A stretch of DNA of 64,000 nucleotides from Bacteroidia bacterium (GTDB lineage: Bacteria; Bacteroidota; Bacteroidia; SXHM01). Made by a program: the position numbers and the translations under genes. Numbering within the stretch: position 1 is the first letter of the stretch; the number at the start of each line of letters is the position of its first letter. The DNA lies in the NCBI GenBank assembly GCA_022072225.1, contig JAJVIC010000002.1, forward strand, positions 820,404 to 884,403, in the 5' to 3' direction. Below the pieces are notes generated by a model. It saw only the letters and a list, made by a program, of their open reading frames with translations. It did not search any database and was not told the DNA's origin. Shown here piece after piece: positions 26,565 to 36,044 of the stretch.

Positions 26565-29138
26565 TTAAAAGTCATACCAATCCCGTTTCCGCGAAAGTTT
26601 TAAATCCTGAAGAATGGAAGATTTTACATTAATATCAATACTGTAACTCTGTATTGTTCCGAACGGAACCCAGTTAAAAGTAGCCTGCCAGCAATGCAAA
26701 TCACGGTAGATATTCAATGAAGTTTGCGTCAGCTTTTTTGCAACAAAATCATAACCTGAATTAAAGCCCAACTTCCATTTTGGAGTCAGGTTTATATTTC
26801 CGTTAAAACTAAATGCCTGTGTTATATTCTTCTCTTTCAGCAAGGCATTGTAGGTTACATTATAGTTGGCCGAAAACTGCCAGGGAATATTAAAGTCTAT
26901 AAACTGGTCGGGATAGGCATTCACCATATTTTGTTCCGCTTCCGTGCCTTTGCTGCTGTTGCGCTGCTGATTTCCCTGCCTGTTTAAGCTAAAGCCAACT
27001 GCCAGCGAAGCAGTTGTTAATTTTACCCAACCTTGTTTTTCCTGCCAGCGATAGGTATCAATTTTTCTGTTCAGCGAATCCAAGACATAAGGTGTTAGCG
27101 TTGATGAAAAAACCACATTTATTGCTTTTAAAATAGTTGTTCTTGCACTTAAACTAAAGTCCGAGAGTTTGAGAGAGTCGGCAAAAAAGTTATAAGAACC
27201 GCCAATGGAAAGCACATCAAAAATCGGAACTTTCTTGGTTGAGCTTACGGTATCTTTTGGTGTTTTCACTTTCATCTCCAGGTTATTGTTCAAACTAAAA
27301 CTGATGGAACCCGTTTCGCCCGAAGGTGGCGCTCCGTAACCGATATTATAAATAGAGTAAGAAGTAAGCGCACCGCCCGAACCATAATAACCATATTGTT
27401 CCGTTCCAAAATCAGGGCGATACGTGAAACCAACATTGGGAGTGATTACATGGCGGATGGCCTGCACCTTTCCTTTCTTGAATTTAAACATACCATAAAT
27501 AATGGTGTTAATGTTGGCATTCACGCTGTAATCGCCATTTGCACGGATATCCTGAACGGTATCGGTAACTGCAGTTTGCGTTTCATTATCCCAGTATTTT
27601 CTGATAGTCTGAAAATACAATCTTGCATTGCTGTTAAATGTGGGTGTGATGTTAAAATACTTCAGCACTTTAAACTGAGTGGTTACCGGAACGGAGAGCT
27701 GTGCACCGTTTACCATATTGCCAAAAGTCTGTGTTCTGAAAAATAACGAATCGGCTGTATGAACCGAGTTTTTTAAATCCAGTGTGGCACTTGTTCCAAT
27801 CTTCTCGTACCAGCGCTGCTTGCCCACTGCTACTTTGCGCTTCAGGGGAAATATCCTATTTACCGTAAAAGCCACCTGTGGTAGTGTTAAATCTACTGTT
27901 TTGTTCAGCGTATTCTGGCTGTGTGCCATACTTGCCGAAAGGTTAAACGGTGTGCCCGGCCATGACTTACTCCAGGAGATATTACTCTGAAACGTATTGG
28001 TCAGAAAGTTCTGCGCATTACTGGTTGTTCCGTTTTTAAAATTGTTCCGGCTCCCGGCATTTACATCGGCTGAAAACGTGCTGTTTGGACGCGCCTTAGG
28101 GTCTTGCGTATGTTTCCATCGCACGAAAAAGTTATTGTTTACCGAATAATTCGGAAACTCCTTGTAGCCTTCTTTTACACTGGCATAACTCAACTGTATA
28201 TTACCCGAATATTTGTAACGCTTTTTATAGTTCGAAATAGCCTTCGCACCATAGCTTCCTTTTGAATAAATATCGCCCAGCAGCAGCAAATCCATTTTTT
28301 GCCCGAGGTTAAAATAGTAGCCGCCTTCTTTCAGAAAAAAGCCCAGCGAAGGCGATTCACCGTAAGCCGGTAACTTCATACCCGTTGTGCGGTCTTTCTT
28401 ATTCGGAAAAAATCCGAAGGGCAAAACCAGAGGCATTGGAACATCCTCAATCATCAGGTAGGCCGGCCCTGTTACAACCTTGTCATTGGGAATTACCTTC
28501 AGTTTGTTGGAAGCAATCAAAAAATGCGGATCATCCTGGTCGCAAGTGGTATAGCCTCCCTTGCGGATAAAGTAATTATCGTCTTCCATTTTCTTTACCA
28601 CCTCACCATGTATATGGCCTTCGCCTTCGGTGGTTATTACCTCCTTAATTTTCCCTTTCTTGGTTTCAAAGTTGTAGGTAATTTCCTTGGTTCTGAAACT
28701 TTGTGCTCCTTCCGTAAAAACAGGTTCTCCCTGTATTTTTCCGCTGCTGTCAGCAACACCTGTAGCATGAACAGCGTTGGTGTTCCAGTCAATTGTTACC
28801 CTTGCCGCTTTCAGGTTAATGTCTTCGTAAGTAATATCAGCATTACCAAAAAGGTAAACCTTCTTTTCAATCACATCAAAACGAATGGAATCGTCTGCAG
28901 TATAATGTACTTTTGATTTCAAAAAGCCTTCACCCTTTGGTTTTAAAACTATAACCGTATCTTTTCTGGGCTTAATGGTATCGGGAAGCGAAAAAACCAC
29001 CGGCAATAAACTATCTGTTTGGGCAGAATCGCTTTTGGCTACATCTTTTCGTTTGTTAATCTGCGCCTGAACCGCATCACTGAATAAACCAAGCGCTGTT
29101 GATAAAACTAAAATTAAGAAGGGTTTAGCCAAGCGCAA
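26565..29138 (-). CDS. LptD-like LPS-assembly outer-membrane protein
   Basis: The 857-residue protein has an N-terminal signal-like segment, then an OstA/LptA-type jellyroll (about 80-215, with VIEKKVYLFGNADITYEDIN, a typical OstA strand pattern) and a long C-terminal barrel of aromatic strands ending in RDWYDF. This is the layout of LptD, which inserts LPS into the outer leaflet. Bacteroidota LptD proteins are often annotated only as 'putative LPS assembly protein'. The start codon is TTG (29138). The gene is divergent from the amidase gene, a conserved arrangement in the phylum. I leave the symbol blank because LptD is divergent here. Confidence 0.82.
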   Translation of the reverse strand: MRLAKPFLILVLSTALGLFSDAVQAQINKRKDVAKSDSAQTDSLLPVVFSLPDTIKPRKDTVIVLKPKGEGFLKSKVHYTADDSIRFDVIEKKVYLFGNADITYEDINLKAARVTIDWNTNAVHATGVADSSGKIQGEPVFTEGAQSFRTKEITYNFETKKGKIKEVITTEGEGHIHGEVVKKMEDDNYFIRKGGYTTCDQDDPHFLIASNKLKVIPNDKVVTGPAYLMIEDVPMPLVLPFGFFPNKKDRTTGMKLPAYGESPSLGFFLKEGGYYFNLGQKMDLLLLGDIYSKGSYGAKAISNYKKRYKYSGNIQLSYASVKEGYKEFPNYSVNNNFFVRWKHTQDPKARPNSTFSADVNAGSRNNFKNGTTSNAQNFLTNTFQSNISWSKSWPGTPFNLSASMAHSQNTLNKTVDLTLPQVAFTVNRIFPLKRKVAVGKQRWYEKIGTSATLDLKNSVHTADSLFFRTQTFGNMVNGAQLSVPVTTQFKVLKYFNITPTFNSNARLYFQTIRKYWDNETQTAVTDTVQDIRANGDYSVNANINTIIYGMFKFKKGKVQAIRHVITPNVGFTYRPDFGTEQYGYYGSGGALTSYSIYNIGYGAPPSGETGSISFSLNNNLEMKVKTPKDTVSSTKKVPIFDVLSIGGSYNFFADSLKLSDFSLSARTTILKAINVVFSSTLTPYVLDSLNRKIDTYRWQEKQGWVKLTTASLAVGFSLNRQGNQQRNSSKGTEAEQNMVNAYPDQFIDFNIPWQFSANYNVTYNALLKEKNITQAFSFNGNINLTPKWKLGFNSGYDFVAKKLTQTSLNIYRDLHCWQATFNWVPFGTIQSYSIDINVKSSILQDLKLSRKRDWYDF

Positions 29139-29153
29139 TTTATACTATTTTTG
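29124..29153 (+). promoter_or_regulatory. Probable promoter of the amidase operon
   Basis: A -7 box TATTTTTG (29146-29153) is preceded at 18 bp by TTTA (29124-29127). It overlaps the 5' end of the divergent LptD-like gene and gives a leader of about 95 nt before the GTG of the amidase gene. Confidence 0.45.
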
Positions 29154-29251
29154 CAGGAATAACGTTGTTTTCAGAAGAGGGCAAAACTACATATTTTTAT
29201 GAACGCTAACAGGGTTTTCGGCCTGCACAATTATCTCAATTAATCAACTCT

Positions 29252-31852
29252 GTGAATAAACGGATTATCAGTCTCTTTATTGTTTTCGCTGCTTACTTTT
29301 CCTGCGCCTGGACTTTTCTCCCCGGTGGCGGTTATAAAATAAAAACCATTGTTATTGATGCAGGACACGGTGGCAAAGACCCCGGCAATATTGGCACCGG
29401 CAGGTACAAAACTACCGAAAAACACGTAGCCCTTGAAGTAGCTCTTAAGCTGGGCGAAAAAATAAAAGCCGAGTTTCCCGAAATTAAAGTCATTTATACC
29501 CGCGACAAAGATGTATTCATCGGGTTGGACGAGCGCGCTAAAATTGCAAACGATGCCAATGCCGATTTATTCATATCCATCCACTGCAATGCTGCAAAAA
29601 ATCTGGGTGCCAGCGGAACCGAAACATTTGTACTCGGCTTACACAAAACAGAAGAAAACCTGCTCATTGCACAGCAGGAAAACTCGGTTATTTTCATGGA
29701 AGACGATTACGAAGCCAAATACGAAGGCTTTGACCCCAACTCAGCCGAAAGTATCATAGCACTTACCATGATGCAAAGCGCTTTTCTGAACCAGAGCATT
29801 GAACTTTCAGCACACGTTCAGGAAGAGTTTGTAAAGCAAACCCACCGCGAAGAGCGCGGGGTAAAGCAAGCCGGATTCCTTGTCCTGCGCAAAACAACCA
29901 TGCCTTCCATCCTGATTGAGTTAGGTTTTCTTACCAACAAAACAGACGAAGATTACCTGGTTTCGGCAAACGGAAAAGAGAAAATGTCGCTCGCCATTTT
30001 CAACGCCTTTAAAACCTATAAAAGCAAACACGAAACCGATGGTTCGGGAATTGCCCCATCAGAAATAGAAAACAAAAAAACTCCGGAACAGCTCAAAGCC
30101 GAGGCCGATGCAAAAGCAAAAGCCGAGGCCGATAAAAAATTAAAAGAAGAGGCAGAACTGAAAGCAAAACTGGAAGCAGAACAGAAGAAATTATTGGAAG
30201 AAAATGCTGCGCTGAAAGCTAAGCAGGAAGAACTGAAAGCAAAAGAAGCTGCCGAGTTAAAAGCAAAACAGGACGAAGAAGCTAAAAAAACTGCCGCTGC
30301 AAAAGAGGCTGAATTAAAAGCAAAACTGGAAGCAGAAAACAAAGCTAAAGCAGAGGCCGAACTAAAAGCCAAACAGGAAGCCGAAGCAAAACTGAAAGCC
30401 GAAGCCGAGTTAAAAGCTAAACAACAGGAAGAAGCTAAAAAGGCGGCAGAACTTAAAGCTAAGCAAGAAGCCGATGCCAAAGCAAAGGCCGATGCTGAAT
30501 TAAAAGCAAAACAGGAAGCCGAACTCAAAGCACAATCTGAAAAAAAGACAAAAGAAGAAACTGAAAAGAAATCAAAAGCAGAAGCAGAACTGAAAGCAAA
30601 ACAAGAGGCCGAAGCGCGCGATAAAGCCTTTGCCGAAATGACTGCCAAACTTCAGGCTGCCCAAAAGGCCAAAGACGAAGCCTCTGCCGCAAAAACAAAA
30701 CAAGATGCTGATGCAAAAGCTAAAGCTGATGCTGAACAAAAAGCCAAAGAAGAAGCCGAGCGTATGGCTAAGCTGAAAGCTATTAAAGAGGAAGACGAAA
30801 AACAACAGACCTCACTCAGCGCAGCCGAAAAAAATGCAAAACAACAGGAAGAAGCAAAAGCCCTTCTGGACGAAGAAAAGAAAAAGCTGGAAAAAGAAAA
30901 GCTTATGGCCGAGTTTGAAATGCGCATGAAAGAAAAGGAAGAACTGGAAGCCATAAAAAAACAACAGGACGAAGCACTTACAAAAGCAAAAGCAGTAGCC
31001 GATGAAAATGCCCGCTTAGAGGCCGAAATACGCAAAAAGGCTGAAAGCGATTCAAATGCAGCCCAGGCCGCTGAAGCAAAAAAACTGGCTGAAGCAAAAG
31101 CAAAAGCTGAGGCCGAACAAAAAGCCAAACAGGAAGCCGAAGCAAAGAAAGCTGCTGAAGAAGCAAAGAAAAAAGCCGAAGCCGAACAAAAAGCTAAAGA
31201 ACAGGCAGCCCTTAAAGCAAAGCAAGAGGCCGAAACAAAGGCTAAAGCCGATGCTGAAAACAAACTGAAAGAAGAAGAGGCCGCAAAGGCAAAAGCCGAA
31301 GCCGACAAAAAAACAAAAGAAGATGCCGAGCTCGAAGAAAAAGCAAAACAGGAAGCCATTGCCAAAAAGAAAGCTGAAGAAGTAGCAGAACTGGAGCGCG
31401 AAGTAATGCTGGCTAAAAAAGAAGAACTCTTGCGCAAAATCCGCGAAACATTGGATAACCCCGAAACAACCGTTGAAACAAAAAAAGAACCTAAAAAAGA
31501 AGAACCAAAGAAACCGGTGGTAAAAGAACAAATTCAAACACCCAAAACACAAACCGAAACAAAACCAAAAGAAACCCCTGCAACAGGCAAGCTTATCTTC
31601 CGGGTGCAATTTTTTAGTTCACCAACAGCCTTTCCATTATCTTCGCCCAAATTTTCAGGTATTGAAAATATTTTTGAATACCAGGCAGGCGGATTACATA
31701 AATACGCTTCAGGAAATTTTGATAGTATTGAAGCCGCAACTGCTCACCAGGCTAAGGTGCGTAAAGCGGGGTTTGCCGATGCTTTTGTTATTGCTTTCCT
31801 GAATGGCGAGCGAATAGACATGGCTAAAGCAAGAGAAATTTTGAACAAGTAA
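29252..31852 (+). CDS. N-acetylmuramoyl-L-alanine amidase with a very long KAE-rich coiled coil
   Basis: The 866-residue protein starts at GTG 29252 with a signal-type segment. Residues 30-260 are an Amidase_3 domain with the zinc/catalytic residues H39 (IDAGHGG), E56, H111 (SIHCNA) and E223 (ILIELGF). It cleaves the bond between muramic acid and the stem peptide. Residues about 270-745 are an almost uninterrupted K/A/E/Q-rich helix (units such as AELKAKQEAEAKAKAE), like TolA but far longer. A Pro/Lys-rich stretch leads to a C-terminal 80-residue alpha/beta module (LIFRVQFFSSPTAFPL...) resembling the SPOR-like end of Bacteroidota amidases. The coil could span the periplasm. Large reading frames on the opposite strand are artefacts of the biased composition. 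Confidence 0.9.
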   Translation: MNKRIISLFIVFAAYFSCAWTFLPGGGYKIKTIVIDAGHGGKDPGNIGTGRYKTTEKHVALEVALKLGEKIKAEFPEIKVIYTRDKDVFIGLDERAKIANDANADLFISIHCNAAKNLGASGTETFVLGLHKTEENLLIAQQENSVIFMEDDYEAKYEGFDPNSAESIIALTMMQSAFLNQSIELSAHVQEEFVKQTHREERGVKQAGFLVLRKTTMPSILIELGFLTNKTDEDYLVSANGKEKMSLAIFNAFKTYKSKHETDGSGIAPSEIENKKTPEQLKAEADAKAKAEADKKLKEEAELKAKLEAEQKKLLEENAALKAKQEELKAKEAAELKAKQDEEAKKTAAAKEAELKAKLEAENKAKAEAELKAKQEAEAKLKAEAELKAKQQEEAKKAAELKAKQEADAKAKADAELKAKQEAELKAQSEKKTKEETEKKSKAEAELKAKQEAEARDKAFAEMTAKLQAAQKAKDEASAAKTKQDADAKAKADAEQKAKEEAERMAKLKAIKEEDEKQQTSLSAAEKNAKQQEEAKALLDEEKKKLEKEKLMAEFEMRMKEKEELEAIKKQQDEALTKAKAVADENARLEAEIRKKAESDSNAAQAAEAKKLAEAKAKAEAEQKAKQEAEAKKAAEEAKKKAEAEQKAKEQAALKAKQEAETKAKADAENKLKEEEAAKAKAEADKKTKEDAELEEKAKQEAIAKKKAEEVAELEREVMLAKKEELLRKIRETLDNPETTVETKKEPKKEEPKKPVVKEQIQTPKTQTETKPKETPATGKLIFRVQFFSSPTAFPLSSPKFSGIENIFEYQAGGLHKYASGNFDSIEAATAHQAKVRKAGFADAFVIAFLNGERIDMAKAREILNK

Positions 31853-31943
31853 GTAACGATGAAACGAGTATGCATATAAGTTTAAATAAAAACAACCGCA
31901 ACTACGAGTTCCATGTGACCAATAAAAATCAGATTATTTACAC

Positions 31944-32921
31944 ATGAAATATTCTAAAGAAATAAAAATAGGGGCGGTTATCGTTTTAACCATTGCCTTC
32001 TCCTATTGGGGTTTTAACTTCCTTAAGGGCTTCAATATTTTTGGAACACAACGTCATTTTTATGCTATTTACCCTAAGGTAGAAGGCCTCACAGTTTCCA
32101 GCCCGGTATTAATTAATGGTTATAAAATCGGATTTGTACAAACCATGTACTTCCATCCCGATAATTCAGGAAACGTAATCGTTAAAATGCAACTTACCAA
32201 TACCGACTTCAACGTTCCGGTTCAGTCCACTGCGCGCATCATCAGTGCAGACTTATTGGGTTCCAAAGCTATTGAACTGATAATGAACGACACCACCGTT
32301 TATGCCGAAAGTGGCGACACACTTTTACCGGATATTAAAGCAACGCTTACTGACGAACTTAACAAAACTGTTGAGCCGCTCAAAGCCCGTGCTATCTCTA
32401 TCTTCGCTCAGTTAGACTCCGTTATGGGCGATATACGCCACATAGTAAACAAAGAAAACCGCGACAATCTTTCCAAAAGCGTGGCAAGTTTAAAATCAAC
32501 GCTTGCTAATTTAGAAAGTGCAACTGGCGGACTGGACACACTGGTAACCGAAGAAAAAGGAAAACTGGCTAAAATATTCGACAACCTTGAATCCATTACC
32601 GGAAACATCAAAAACAACAACGATAAAATCCAGAATATTCTTACCAACTTCTCTTCTTTGAGCGATACCCTGGCACAATCAAACTTCAAATCAGCTATTG
32701 AAAGTGCCGACAAAGCTCTGACAGAAGCAGCCGATATATTTGACAAAATAAACAAAGGCGAAGGGTCAATTGGTATGCTGATCAATAATGACAGCCTTTA
32801 CAACAACCTGAACAACGCTTCTAAAAATCTCGACAACCTTTTCATTGATATCAAAGAAAATCCGGGCCGTTATGTAACCATTTCGGTTTTCGGTAATAAG
32901 GAAAAGAAAGCAAAAAAATAA
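31944..32921 (+). CDS. MCE-domain protein (MlaD family)
   Basis: The 325-residue protein has one N-terminal membrane helix (about 10-31), then an MCE domain (about 37-115, with YAIYPKVEGLTVSSPVLING and GFVQTMYF), followed by a helical C-terminal region with heptads. MlaD proteins form periplasmic hexameric rings that pass phospholipids between membranes. The ATPase and permease partners are not nearby. It is co-directional with the amidase (91 nt gap) and the Fe-S gene (27 nt gap). Usual Bacteroidota synteny (LptD, amidase, MlaD) supports an envelope role. Confidence 0.9.
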   Translation: MKYSKEIKIGAVIVLTIAFSYWGFNFLKGFNIFGTQRHFYAIYPKVEGLTVSSPVLINGYKIGFVQTMYFHPDNSGNVIVKMQLTNTDFNVPVQSTARIISADLLGSKAIELIMNDTTVYAESGDTLLPDIKATLTDELNKTVEPLKARAISIFAQLDSVMGDIRHIVNKENRDNLSKSVASLKSTLANLESATGGLDTLVTEEKGKLAKIFDNLESITGNIKNNNDKIQNILTNFSSLSDTLAQSNFKSAIESADKALTEAADIFDKINKGEGSIGMLINNDSLYNNLNNASKNLDNLFIDIKENPGRYVTISVFGNKEKKAKK

Positions 32922-32948
32922 CAACCATTTAACCCGAAATCTTCTGTC

Positions 32949-34247
32949 ATGGGTATTTCAAACATAATTTTTATCGTACTGTTTATTGGCGCATTCGTTC
33001 TGTTTGGCCTCAGAATTAAAACCATTGTCCGCAACATTAAACTGGGACGCGACCAGGACCGCAGCGACAACTTTGCCGAACGGCTCAAACTCATGTCGCT
33101 GGTTGCCATCGGCCAGTCTAAAATGGTCGTGCGCCCCGTTGCCGGTATCATGCACATTTTTATTTACATCGGCTTCGTGATTATGAACATTGAGTTACTC
33201 GAAATCGTTATTGACGGAGTGGCAGGCACTCACCGTATCTTCGCATTTCTTGGCGGTTTCTATAATTTCGTAATCGGCACGTTTGAATTTCTCGGAATGG
33301 GTGTATTAATAGCCTGTATCGTATTTCTTGTCCGCAGAAACATTCTTAAACTGAAACGTTTCTGGTCGGCCGAAATGACCTCATGGCCCCGCAGCGATGC
33401 CAACCTCATTCTTACCATCGAAATACTTTTAATGACCGCATTCTTTACCATGAATGCAACCGACCAGGTGTTGCAGTCACGCGGTGTTGAACACTACATA
33501 CAAGCCGGCTCCTACCCTTTTTCACAGTATTATGCTGCTTTATTTACCGGATTAAGCAACGAAACACTTATCATGCTTGAACGTGCCGTTTGGTGGTTCC
33601 ACATTTGCGGAATTCTTTTCTTCCTGAACTATGTTCCCTATTCAAAACACTTTCACATCCTCCTTGCATTTCCAAACGTATTCTATTCCAACCTTAATCC
33701 TAAAGGTAAATTCAGCAACATGGAATCGGTTACCAATGAGGTGAAGCTGATGTTTGATCCTTCTGCCACTCCCCCACCTGCCGATGCTGCTCCCGTTAAA
33801 TTCGGAGCAAAAGATGTAACCGATTTATCATGGGTGCAACTGATGAATGCCTATTCCTGCACCGAGTGCGGGCGCTGTACTTCTAATTGCCCTGCCAACA
33901 TAACCGGCAAAAAACTTTCGCCACGCAAAATAATGATGGATACCCGCGACCGTCTGGAAGAGTACGGTAAAAATCTGGACAAAAACACACCCGACACCAA
34001 ATCTTTACTGCACGATTACATTACGCCTGAAGAGCTATGGGCCTGCACCTCGTGCAATGCCTGTGTGGAGGCATGTCCCGTAAACATTGACCCCCTGAGC
34101 ATTATTGTTGACCTGCGCAGAAACTTAGTCATGGAAGAATCAAACGCTCCCGCTGCCTTGGCAGGTATGTTCACCAATGTGGAGAACAACGGTGCGCCCT
34201 GGCAATTCGCTCAGGCCGACAGACTCAACTGGGCTAACGAAGCATAA
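32949..34247 (+). CDS. Membrane Fe-S oxidoreductase (HdrE/NarI-like plus two 4Fe-4S clusters)
   Basis: The 432-residue protein has about five hydrophobic helices in its first 240 residues (for example FIVLFIGAFVLFGLR at the N terminus), then two CxxCxxCxxxCP motifs: CTECGRCTSNCP and CTSCNACVEACP. This is the arrangement of heterodisulfide reductase-like membrane oxidoreductases that pass electrons between quinone and a soluble partner. The partner is the next gene, a CCG-domain protein. Neither the electron donor nor the acceptor is evident. The ending includes a conserved-looking EDR-like stretch (QFAQADRLNWANEA). Confidence 0.88.
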   Translation: MGISNIIFIVLFIGAFVLFGLRIKTIVRNIKLGRDQDRSDNFAERLKLMSLVAIGQSKMVVRPVAGIMHIFIYIGFVIMNIELLEIVIDGVAGTHRIFAFLGGFYNFVIGTFEFLGMGVLIACIVFLVRRNILKLKRFWSAEMTSWPRSDANLILTIEILLMTAFFTMNATDQVLQSRGVEHYIQAGSYPFSQYYAALFTGLSNETLIMLERAVWWFHICGILFFLNYVPYSKHFHILLAFPNVFYSNLNPKGKFSNMESVTNEVKLMFDPSATPPPADAAPVKFGAKDVTDLSWVQLMNAYSCTECGRCTSNCPANITGKKLSPRKIMMDTRDRLEEYGKNLDKNTPDTKSLLHDYITPEELWACTSCNACVEACPVNIDPLSIIVDLRRNLVMEESNAPAALAGMFTNVENNGAPWQFAQADRLNWANEA

Positions 34248-34272
34248 TATTAATTATCTAAAGAATCAGACT

Positions 34273-35058
34273 ATGGAAATGAAAGTCCCTACAATGGCCG
34301 AATGTATTGCCAATGGCGAAGTTCCCGAAATACTTTTCTGGGTAGGCTGTGCCGGAAGTTTTGACGACCGTGCAAAAAAAATAACCAAGGCTATTGTTAA
34401 AATTCTGAACAAAGCTGAAGTAAAATTTGCAGTGCTGGGCACCGAAGAATCATGCACAGGCGACCCTGCAAAACGTGCCGGTAACGAATTCCTTTTTCAG
34501 ATGCAGGCTTTTACCAATATCCAGGTTTTAAACGGTTATGAAGTAAAGAAAATTGTAACCGGCTGCCCGCATTGCTTCAACACCCTGAAAAACGAATATC
34601 CCGATTTAGGCGGAAACTACGAAGTAATCCACCACACCCAGCTTATTCAGCAACTTATTGACAGCGGCAAACTGAAAGTAGAAGGCGGCACCTTCAAAGG
34701 CAAAAAAATAACCTTTCACGACCCCTGCTACCTTGGCCGCGCCAACAACGAATACGAAGCTCCCCGCAGTGTTATTGAAAAACTCGACAGCGAACTGACC
34801 GAAATGAAACGCAGCCGCGCCAACGGACTGTGTTGCGGTGCAGGCGGTGCGCAAATGTTTAAAGAAGCTGAACACGGTGATAAAGAAGTAAACGTAGAGC
34901 GTGCCGAAGAAGCCCTTGCTTTAAACCCCAATGTTATTGCAACCGGCTGCCCCTTCTGCATGACTATGATGACCGATGGTGTAAAACACTTCAACAAAGA
35001 AGCCGAAGTAAAAGTGTATGACGTGGCTGAGTTAATTGCCAGCGCACAGGATTTATAA
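34273..35058 (+). CDS. CCG-domain (Fe-S)-binding protein, HdrB-like partner
   Basis: From the ATG at 34273 the product has 261 residues; a longer frame from 34177 overlaps the previous gene and encodes nothing conserved, so I reject it. Cysteine-rich CCG motifs appear twice: GCPHCFNTL with FHDPCYLGR, and LCCGAGGAQMF with TGCPFCMTM. A further conserved Cys is in WVGCAGSFDDRA. Such domains in HdrB-type proteins bind an unusual Fe-S cluster that reduces disulfides. It follows the membrane subunit by 25 nt and is clearly its partner. Confidence 0.9.
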   Translation: MEMKVPTMAECIANGEVPEILFWVGCAGSFDDRAKKITKAIVKILNKAEVKFAVLGTEESCTGDPAKRAGNEFLFQMQAFTNIQVLNGYEVKKIVTGCPHCFNTLKNEYPDLGGNYEVIHHTQLIQQLIDSGKLKVEGGTFKGKKITFHDPCYLGRANNEYEAPRSVIEKLDSELTEMKRSRANGLCCGAGGAQMFKEAEHGDKEVNVERAEEALALNPNVIATGCPFCMTMMTDGVKHFNKEAEVKVYDVAELIASAQDL

Positions 35059-36044
35059 AATATGAATCGTCATTCCGAGCCCCAGCGAGGAATCTGTCAC
35101 TACGAACTCGAAGTTCTTATCACGCCAAATTGTCACCCTAAGTTTGTCATCCTGAACTTAGTCTAAAGGTCGTTTCAACAGCTCATTATTTAATCGTTTT
35201 TCTTCATCAGCTAATTAGCTAATCCGCTAATCAGCTCATCTTTATTTCATTCTCAACTACTCAAATTGACAAATTCAATCGTTACAATCCTCGCTTCAAC
35301 TCTCCGCAATCCCCGCTTCACTTTGTGACAAAGCACGCTTCACCTGAAAAACACCTCCCTTCAGGTCAAAAACACCTCGCTTCACGTTAAGAACACCTCG
35401 CTTCAGGTCACGCACACCTCCCTTCAGGTCGTGCAAACCTCTCTTCAGGTCGCGCACACCTCGCTTCAACTCGCGCACACCTCGCTTCAGCTCATGCACA
35501 CCTCCCTTCAGGTCATGCAAACCTATCTTCCGGTCGTGCAAACCGCTCTTCACTTCGCGCAATCCTCCCTTCACCTGCAGCAACGTCATGCGTTCCGCAT
35601 GCAACAGTCATCGTTTCTCATGCAACGGTATGCGTTTCGCCTGCAACGCTCATCGCAGCGCGTGCATTAATATACGTTCCCTGAGAAATGATATGCGTTC
35701 CGCATGCAACGCTCATCGCAATGCGTGCATTAATATACGTTCCCTGTGAAATGATATGCATTCCACTTGCAACTCTAATTGTTTTATAAGAAAAAATATA
35801 CGTCCGGCAAGAAATGCTCATTGCCAGAAAAACAATGTCAAGGGTATACATAAGTTACAAGCAACTCTGAACGACCCTGCCGCTTGACACTTTTTCAACC
35901 GACTTTTTGAACTGCCCTCCGACTTTAGATTAGATTAGCCCCTGCGGATTTACACCCATTTGTCTTTGCCTTGCCAACGCACTTGCCGACCCAAAAGGTA
36001 AAGCTAAAAGCGTTTAAATAGTCCACCGCTCTTATTGTCAATTA
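35059..36044. other. Long region without a secure gene, dominated by repeats
   Basis: The first 240 bp contain fragments of dispersed repeats (cattccgagccccagcgaggaatctgtcac at 35088-35118; gtcatcctgaacttagtc near 35146). From 35287 to 35856 runs a 21-22-bp-period tandem array. Short reading frames exist on both strands across it but none has a good start signal or recognisable product. 35857-36044 shows nothing notable. Confidence 0.65.
35287..35856. repeat. 21-nt-period tandem repeat, 24 in-phase units plus three irregular ones
   Basis: From 35353 to 35856 there are exactly 24 consecutive 21-nt units with no insertion or deletion. The first eleven are clearly alike (acctcgcttcaggtcgcgcac type). 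Later ones drift (cggtatgcgtttcgcctgcaa; cgctcatcgcagcgcgtgcat; taatatacgttccctgagaaa) but keep the period. Within the drifted part a 63-bp triplet of units is itself duplicated (35647-35709 and 35710-35772). Two units before 35332 are 22 nt. Translated, the repeat gives heptads on both strands (HTSLQLA on plus; GVRDLKR on minus). Confidence 0.85.

Noticed and set aside
30016-31437. Long reading frames on the minus strand across the amidase coil (210, 261, 185 codons)
   Set aside because: They are mirror images of the KAE-rich coding repeats; translations are low-complexity Ser/Phe/Ala strings with no start signal, and the plus strand gene is secure.
34177-34272. 32-residue N-terminal extension of the CCG-domain gene
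   Set aside because: It lies inside the end of the upstream Fe-S gene in another frame and is not like the family.
35296-35851. Minus-strand frames (35296-35604, 35618-35851) and a plus-strand frame (35431-35670) in the 21-nt array
   Set aside because: Each covers only part of the array, in different frames, with weak starts. I list the array as a repeat and not as genes, though one broken gene is possible.
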